A stretch of DNA of 64,000 bases, taken from Streptomyces sp. SDr-06 (GTDB lineage Bacteria; Actinomycetota; Actinomycetes; Streptomycetales; Streptomycetaceae). Where the stretch lies: the NCBI RefSeq assembly GCF_003324565.1, contig NZ_QOLA01000010.1:124001-188000 (forward strand). The letters are read 5' to 3'. Below the pieces are notes generated by a model, which saw only the letters and a list, made by a program, of their open reading frames with translations, searched no databases and was not told the DNA's origin. The position numbers were made by a program, and so were the translations under genes. Positions 59,461-64,000 of the stretch are shown in pieces (position 1 is the first letter of the stretch; every line of letters starts with the position of its first letter).

Positions 59461-60348
59461 ATGCCGAGCACCGCACCCACCCGTCCGCCGCGCAGCCACG
59501 ACGACGCGCCGGACACCACCGCCGCGTTCGCCCGCCTGGAAACCCTCCACCACGGACCCGAGCACGACGCCCTGCGCGACGAGCTCGTAGCCTGCTGGCT
59601 GCCCATGGCACGGCGCCTGGCCCGCCGCTACCGAAACCGCGGCGCCGAGATGGACGACCTCTGCCAGGTCGCCGCCATGGGACTGGTGAAGGCGGTCGAC
59701 CGCTACGACACGGCCAGGGGCGCCTTCGAGCCGTACGCCATCCCGACCATCCAAGGCGAGATCAAACGGCATTTCCGGGACTGCCTGTGGGCCGTCCACG
59801 TGCCCCGCGGAGTCCAGGAGGCACGCAACAAAGTCCGCATTGCCCGCAGCGAACTCCAGGCCAGCCAGCAGGGTGAGCCCACCATCACACAGCTCGCCGC
59901 CCGAACCAGGCTGAACGAAGATGACGTCCGCGCCGGACTGGAAGCCCTGGAAACCTTCAAAAGCCTCTCCCTGGAAGCGGACTCAACCAGCAACGGCGAC
60001 GCGGAGGCCACGGCGCTGGCCGACACCATCGGCACCCTGGAACCGGGCTTCGACACGGTCCTTGACCGTGAAGCGGTCAAGCCCGCCCTGCGGGCACTCC
60101 CCGAGCGCGAGTCGAGGATCCTCTACATGCGGTTCTTCGACGACATGACCCAGCACCAGATCGCCAGCGAACTCGGCCTCTCCCAGATGCACGTCTCCCG
60201 CCTCCTCACCCGCACCTGCAACCACCTCCGCGAACACGCCCTCACCGAGCCCCAGCCCCATACCCAGCCCACAACGGACTCGCAGCCCACCCCTGCGCGG
60301 GCCGTCAGGCATCAAGGCCCCAACGCCCCGTCTCCCCACAGTGGTTGA
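59461..60348 (+). CDS. RNA polymerase sigma factor, SigB/SigF/SigG family
   Basis: 295 residues. ATG 59461 is chosen over the ATG six bases upstream because AGGAG then sits seven bases away instead of one. Region 2: DDLCQVAAMGLVKAVDRYDT, FEPYAIPTIQGEIKRHFRDC; region 3: VPRGVQEARNKVRIARSELQ; region 4: ALPERESRILYMRFFDDMTQ HQIASELGLSQMHVSRLL. This is the stress/sporulation group controlled by partner-switching anti-sigma factors. A Pro/Thr-rich C-terminal tail is atypical but common in Streptomyces paralogues. Confidence 0.92.
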   Translation: MPSTAPTRPPRSHDDAPDTTAAFARLETLHHGPEHDALRDELVACWLPMARRLARRYRNRGAEMDDLCQVAAMGLVKAVDRYDTARGAFEPYAIPTIQGEIKRHFRDCLWAVHVPRGVQEARNKVRIARSELQASQQGEPTITQLAARTRLNEDDVRAGLEALETFKSLSLEADSTSNGDAEATALADTIGTLEPGFDTVLDREAVKPALRALPERESRILYMRFFDDMTQHQIASELGLSQMHVSRLLTRTCNHLREHALTEPQPHTQPTTDSQPTPARAVRHQGPNAPSPHSG

Positions 60349-60704
60349 CGGACGGGCCCGATCTCATCCGGACACTCAACCAGCGTCGGCGCACCGGCTT
60401 CTGCCAGGGCTGCGGAGCAGGCATTTCGGATCCCGCGTGATCTGAAGCCGGACAAGGATCCGCTGCCAGGTGCCGTCCCGCTGCCATCGGCGGCCGGTCA
60501 CGGACGTGGCCCCACGGACCGACCTCGCCGCGCCCGCTCTGACGCGCAGCGGTGACCGACCCGCCCTTGCGGCGATCCCAGGAGATCCCCGCCCTTGGGG
60601 TGGACCCTCGGCATGTCGCCGGCGGACCGCGTACGGGGGACGCGCGTGCTTGTGATTGTGTCGGCCGGACGGGAAGGAGAGCCCACAACCCTTGGGAGGC
60701 TGAT
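60349..60704. other. Intergenic, nothing recognised
   Basis: 356 bp between the sigma factor and phosphatase genes. No gene or clear terminator was seen; GGGAGG at 60694-60699 is the next ribosome binding site. Confidence 0.4.
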
Positions 60705-61915
60705 GTGGCGGATGAACGGATCGGTCTGGCGCAGGTGCTGGCGGCCGCGGAGGCCGCTGCCCCGGTGGACTCCCTCGACGTGGTGGCGCGCAACCTGCGG
60801 GAGCGGTTCGGCGCCGTGTACGTATCGTTCCTGTTCGTCGATGTCGTCGGCCGGCGCCTTCTGCGGGTCCACGACGCCGCGGCCACGCATCGGAAGGACC
60901 GCGCCGAACCAGTCTCCCTCGCCGGCAGTGGCATCTACGACGCGGTACTGCGTGACCAGCGTCTGGTCCTGGCACCGGACACCGGGAGAGGGCGGCGGGT
61001 GCTCGCCCCCGTCACCAACCGGGGCGACGCCATCGGGGTCCTGGAAGTCTTCCTGCCCCACGTCGCGGCAGGATGCTGGAGCAGGTGGAGGAGGCCGCGC
61101 ACGCGCTGGCGTACGTCATCGTCACCGACCGGCGCTTCACCGACCTCTACCACTGGGGCAACCGCACCACCACGGTCAGCCTGGCCGCGGAGATCCAGCG
61201 CCAGCTCCTGCCCACCGCCTCCTCCTGTGAAGCACCCCAGTTCGCGCTCGCGGGCGCCCTGGTCCCGGCCTCCGACATCGCCGGCGACACCTACGACTAC
61301 AGCCTCGACCAGAACACCCTGCACCTGTCGATCACCGACGCCATGGGCCACGACACCCACGCCTCCCTCATGGCCACCCTCCTCGTCAATGCCTCCCGCG
61401 GCGCCCGGCGTGCCGGGGCAGACCTCGCCGAGCAGGCCCGCCAGACCCACCAGGCCCTCCTCGACCACGGCAACCACACCTTCGCCACCGGCCAGCTCCT
61501 GCGCATCGCCCTGGATGGCACCGGCGCCCAGCTCGTCAACGCCGGCCATCCCCGGCCGTTCCTGCTGCGCGCAGGCACGGTCACCGAACTGTCGCTGGCC
61601 GCGAACTTGCCGTTCGGCATCGACTATCCCCATCACGGCGCGTACCTGGTGCAGGACCTCGACCTGCGTCCCGGGGACCGACTCCTGCTCCAGACGGACG
61701 GCATGTAGGAACGCGACGCCGAAGTTGTGGACCTGCCCGGCCTCCTGCGCAAGACCGCCGCCGAGCACCCCCGCGAGGTGGTCCGCGTGCTGGTCGGCGC
61801 CGTCGCCGACGCCTGCGGCGGCCGCCCGCCCCGGGACGACGCCACCGTCCTGTGTCTGGACTGGCACGGCCCGCACTCCGGCGTCAGCCCGACCGCCTCT
61901 CAGCCTGGCCCATGA
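60705..61915 (+). pseudogene. GAF-PP2C (SpoIIE/RsbU-type) phosphatase, frameshift and in-frame TAG
   Basis: From GTG 60705 a GAF domain (LDVVARNLRERFGAVYVSFL FVDVVGRRLLRVHD, then RRVLAPVTNRGDAIGVLEVF) runs to about 61066; a one-base shift moves into the frame MLEQVEEAAHALAYVIVTDR RF. The PP2C domain follows (AAEIQRQLLP, PASDIAGDTYDYSLDQNTLH, ITDAMGHDTHASLMATLLVN, FGIDYPHHGAYLVQ, LLLQTDGM). A TAG at 61706-61708 interrupts just after TDGM, yet ERDAEVVDLPGLLRKTAAEH and DDATVLCLDW continue in frame to TGA 61913. All catalytic Asp are kept. Recent inactivation or sequence error. Confidence 0.8.
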
Positions 61916-62035
61916 CGCCACCCCGCGCCGCCCGCACCCCTTCCTCGTCCTCGAAGGTCCCTGCCTCGCAGATGCCTGAGGTGGAACTGATTCGAGCAAC
62001 GTCAGAGAGCCGTATGTCCCGCATCAAGACTGGTC

Positions 62036-62055
62036 GCGGGGCGATGCCGCCCCGC
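62036..62055. terminator. Hairpin terminator
   Basis: GCGGGGCG and CGCCCCGC pair exactly around ATGC, between the phosphatase and PH-like genes. Confidence 0.6.
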
Positions 62056-62078
62056 CCCGGCGGGCTTACGGTGCGGCC

Positions 62079-62626
62079 ATGGGTCGAAGAATCAGTTACT
62101 CGGCGAGGAATCAGGCGGTGCCGCCCCAGTCTGTCTCCTACGACATCACCTGGCCGGGCGAGGCCCGCTCGGCCGTCGGCTACGGCACGTTGCTCTTCGT
62201 CCTGCTGACAGCGGTCGACGCGGCTGCGGGCACGCTCACCGATGTGCGCGCCGCACTGTGGCTGATCCTGGGCGCCCTGCTGTTCGCCGTGCTCTGGCCG
62301 GCCCGGGTGTCCGCCGCCCCCGGCCTCCTCGTCTCGCGGGGCCTGTGGCGCGAGTCCGGCGTCCGCACCGACCGGCTGGTCTCGGTGCGCTGGTCCAACG
62401 GCGTCGCGCAGCGCCTGGTTCTGCGCGACGCCGACGGCAACCGGGCGGAGATCGACCCGCGGGTGCTGGTCGCCAATCCCCGCTCTGGGCCGTGGTCGAC
62501 ACCGACGCCCACACCAGCATCGAGCGGGGCACTCTGTGCTGCGGCGAGACCGCCCTGCGCCAGATGGCGACCCGCGTCGACGGGGAAACAGCCCGTGCTG
62601 TGTTCAAGCTCTCCGGACTGGAGTAG
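62079..62626 (+). pseudogene. PH-domain-like membrane protein, single frameshift
   Basis: From ATG 62079: SYDITWPGEARSAVGYGTLL, two hydrophobic segments (about 33-50 and 58-72), then GLLVSRGLWRESGVRTDRLV SVRW and ADGNRAEIDPRVLVANP. The frame is lost at about 62480 in a run of C, and the next frame continues LWAVVDTDAHTSIERGTLCC and VDGETARAVFKLSGLE to a stop at 62626. Adding one C there restores a ~182-residue protein. Streptomyces has many such two-TM, PH-like proteins of unknown role. Sequence error is as likely as decay. Confidence 0.65.
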
Positions 62627-62713
62627 GCATTTGGTCTTGCTTTGTGGTGATTTCCTGGAATTTTGACGGCCTCTTAACGGCCAACCTGCTGTCCCGTTTC
62701 TTACGCTCACGCC

Positions 62714-64000
62714 GTGTTCAAAGTGACCGGCGTCCTCAAGCGCCTCGTGATCGGCCGTGCCATGCGCAGCGAGGAGCTGGGTGAGACCCTGCTCTCCAAG
62801 CGGCTGGCTCTGCCGATCTTCGCCTCCGACCCTTTGTCGTCCGTGGCGTACGCGACGCAGGAGATCCTGCTCGTCCTGACCCTCGGCGGTTTGGCCTACC
62901 TCCATTTCACGCCGTGGATCGCGGCCGGGGTGGTCGCGCTGATGGCGGTGGTGGTGCTCTCCTACCGGCAGGTCGTGCACGCCTACCCGAGCGGCGGCGG
63001 CTCCTACGAGGTGGTGTCCACCAACCTCGGCCCTTCGGCGGGGCTGGTCGTGGCCGCGTCACTGCTGGTCGACTACGTCATGACGGTCGCCGTGTCGGTC
63101 GCGTCCGGCGTCGACAACATCATCTCGGCCATCCCGTCACTGGCCGAGCACCGCGTACTTCTCGCGCTCGGCTTCGTCGCGATCCTCACCGCGATGAACC
63201 TGCGCGGGGTACGCGAGTCGGGCCGCGCCTTCGCCGCCCCGACCTACCTCTTCATCGGCGGCGTGATCATCATGGTCGCGACCGGCCTGGTCCGGTACGT
63301 GCTCGGGGACGCCCCGGTCGCCGAGTCGGCCGCGTACGGCATCCACCCGGAGGCGTCCAGCGCCCACCTGACCGGGCTCGCCCTGCTCATGCTGGTGCTG
63401 CGCGCCTTCTCCAGCGGCTGTACGGCGCTGACGGGCGTGGAGGCGATCTCCAACGGTGTGCCCGCCTTCCGCAAACCGAAGTCGAAGAACGCGGCGTCCA
63501 CCATGGCGGCGATGGGCATCATCGCCGTGGTGATGTTCGTCGGCGTCACCACGCTCGCCATCGTCGCCAAGGTCCACATCACCAACAACTCCTGCCAGTT
63601 GACCGGCATCAGCGGCAACTGCGACACCTTCACCCAGAAGACCGTGATCGCCCAGCTCGCCTCCGCCGTGTTCGGCGGTGACCACTCCATCGGCTTCTTC
63701 TTCATCCAGGCCGCCACAGCGCTCGTCCTCATCCTGGCCGCGAACACCGCCTTCAACGGCTTCCCGCTGCTGTCCTCGATCCTGGCCCAACACCGCTATC
63801 TGCCGCGCCAGCTGCACAACCGGGGTGACCGGCTCGCCTTCTCCAACGGCATCCTGGCCCTCGCCATCGTCGCGGGCGCCCTGCTGTGGGCCTACAAGGC
63901 GGACGTCACCAGCCTCATCCACCTCTACATCCTCGGCGTGTTCACCTCCTTCACCCTCTCCCAGCTCGGCATGGTGCGGCACTGGAACCGCGCCCTGCGC
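62714..64000 (+). CDS. APC-superfamily permease, 3' end outside the window
   Basis: Open from GTG 62714 (VFKVTGVLKRLVIGRAMRSE) to the last base, 429 codons. Eight or more hydrophobic segments; FASDPLSSVAYATQEILLVL and YPSGGGSYEVVSTNLGPSAG LVVAASLLVDYVMTVAVSVA SG are the APC/KUP-like hallmarks, with GVEAISNGVPAFRKPKSKNA later. Members move amino acids, and the subgroup is also linked to K+ uptake. Upstream AT-rich bases (TTGACG at 62661-62666, TTACGC near 62701) leave little room for a leader. Substrate unknown. Confidence 0.85.
   Translation, partial: MFKVTGVLKRLVIGRAMRSEELGETLLSKRLALPIFASDPLSSVAYATQEILLVLTLGGLAYLHFTPWIAAGVVALMAVVVLSYRQVVHAYPSGGGSYEVVSTNLGPSAGLVVAASLLVDYVMTVAVSVASGVDNIISAIPSLAEHRVLLALGFVAILTAMNLRGVRESGRAFAAPTYLFIGGVIIMVATGLVRYVLGDAPVAESAAYGIHPEASSAHLTGLALLMLVLRAFSSGCTALTGVEAISNGVPAFRKPKSKNAASTMAAMGIIAVVMFVGVTTLAIVAKVHITNNSCQLTGISGNCDTFTQKTVIAQLASAVFGGDHSIGFFFIQAATALVLILAANTAFNGFPLLSSILAQHRYLPRQLHNRGDRLAFSNGILALAIVAGALLWAYKADVTSLIHLYILGVFTSFTLSQLGMVRHWNRALR

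Noticed and set aside
1..64000. tRNA, rRNA, CRISPR arrays, complete insertion sequences
   Set aside because: No cloverleaf-like genes, rRNA-like stretches, regularly spaced repeats or transposase with paired ends were seen by eye; a tRNAscan, Rfam and ISfinder search would settle it.

Overview
The window is high-GC actinobacterial DNA, almost certainly from a Streptomyces or a close relative. The grounds are GTG starts, many ATGA/GTGA stop-start overlaps, GAF-ANTAR and ROK regulators, F420-type luciferase-like oxidoreductases, secreted I36 and bulb-lectin proteins, a SigB/SigF-type sigma factor and a rifamycin-associated element (RAE) before a rox-type monooxygenase. The mix of catabolic operons, one-gene-one-regulator pairs and many gene stubs looks like an accessory chromosome-arm region. 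No rRNA, tRNA, CRISPR array or intact mobile element was seen.

Layout. 1-5.5 kb: a secreted NucA/NucB nuclease (start outside the window), its decayed copy, an IS5 stub, a winged-helix regulator, tandem I36-type secreted proteins (the second broken) and an oxidoreductase stub. 5.5-11.3 kb: esterase, luciferase-like oxidoreductase, small membrane proteins, RibD-type reductase, VOC protein and decayed genes, including a second IS5 stub. 11.7-14.6 kb: arsenic resistance, with arsR-arsB(ACR3)-arsC facing arsM across an ArsR-like dyad. 14.6-21.2 kb: organosulfur uptake and oxidation (ROK regulator, Cys-ending leader peptide, SsuABC-type transporter, SnaA/NtaA-type monooxygenase, TauD-type dioxygenase). 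21.6-24.7 kb: NCS2 permease and arylsulfotransferase-like protein facing an XRE-cupin regulator. 25-27 kb: two coupled GAF-ANTAR proteins. 27-33 kb: a PaoABC-like molybdenum hydroxylase operon plus XdhC, facing a TetR with two perfect palindromes.

33-46 kb: hydrolase/AraC, MmyB-type regulator/SDR, a secreted trio (bulb lectin, 4-Cys peptide with a toxin-like C-terminus, DUF4288), epoxide hydrolase/TetR, acyltransferase and PadR/membrane-protein pairs. 46-53.7 kb: aldo/keto reductase with a MerR-type promoter, DUF985 cupin, esterase, an F420-reductase-like/inositol-phosphatase-like pair facing LysR, and a TetX-like monooxygenase facing TetR. 54-58 kb: a secreted arylsulfotransferase, then the RAE and rox, then a DegT aminotransferase stub. 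58-64 kb: a stress-signalling set (STAS protein, sigma factor, GAF-PP2C phosphatase), a PH-like membrane protein and an APC permease running off the end.

Most catabolic genes sit in self-contained regulator/operon pairs with a visible inverted repeat between them. Several otherwise good genes carry single-base frameshifts or one stop, some at homopolymers, so assembly error must be weighed against real decay.
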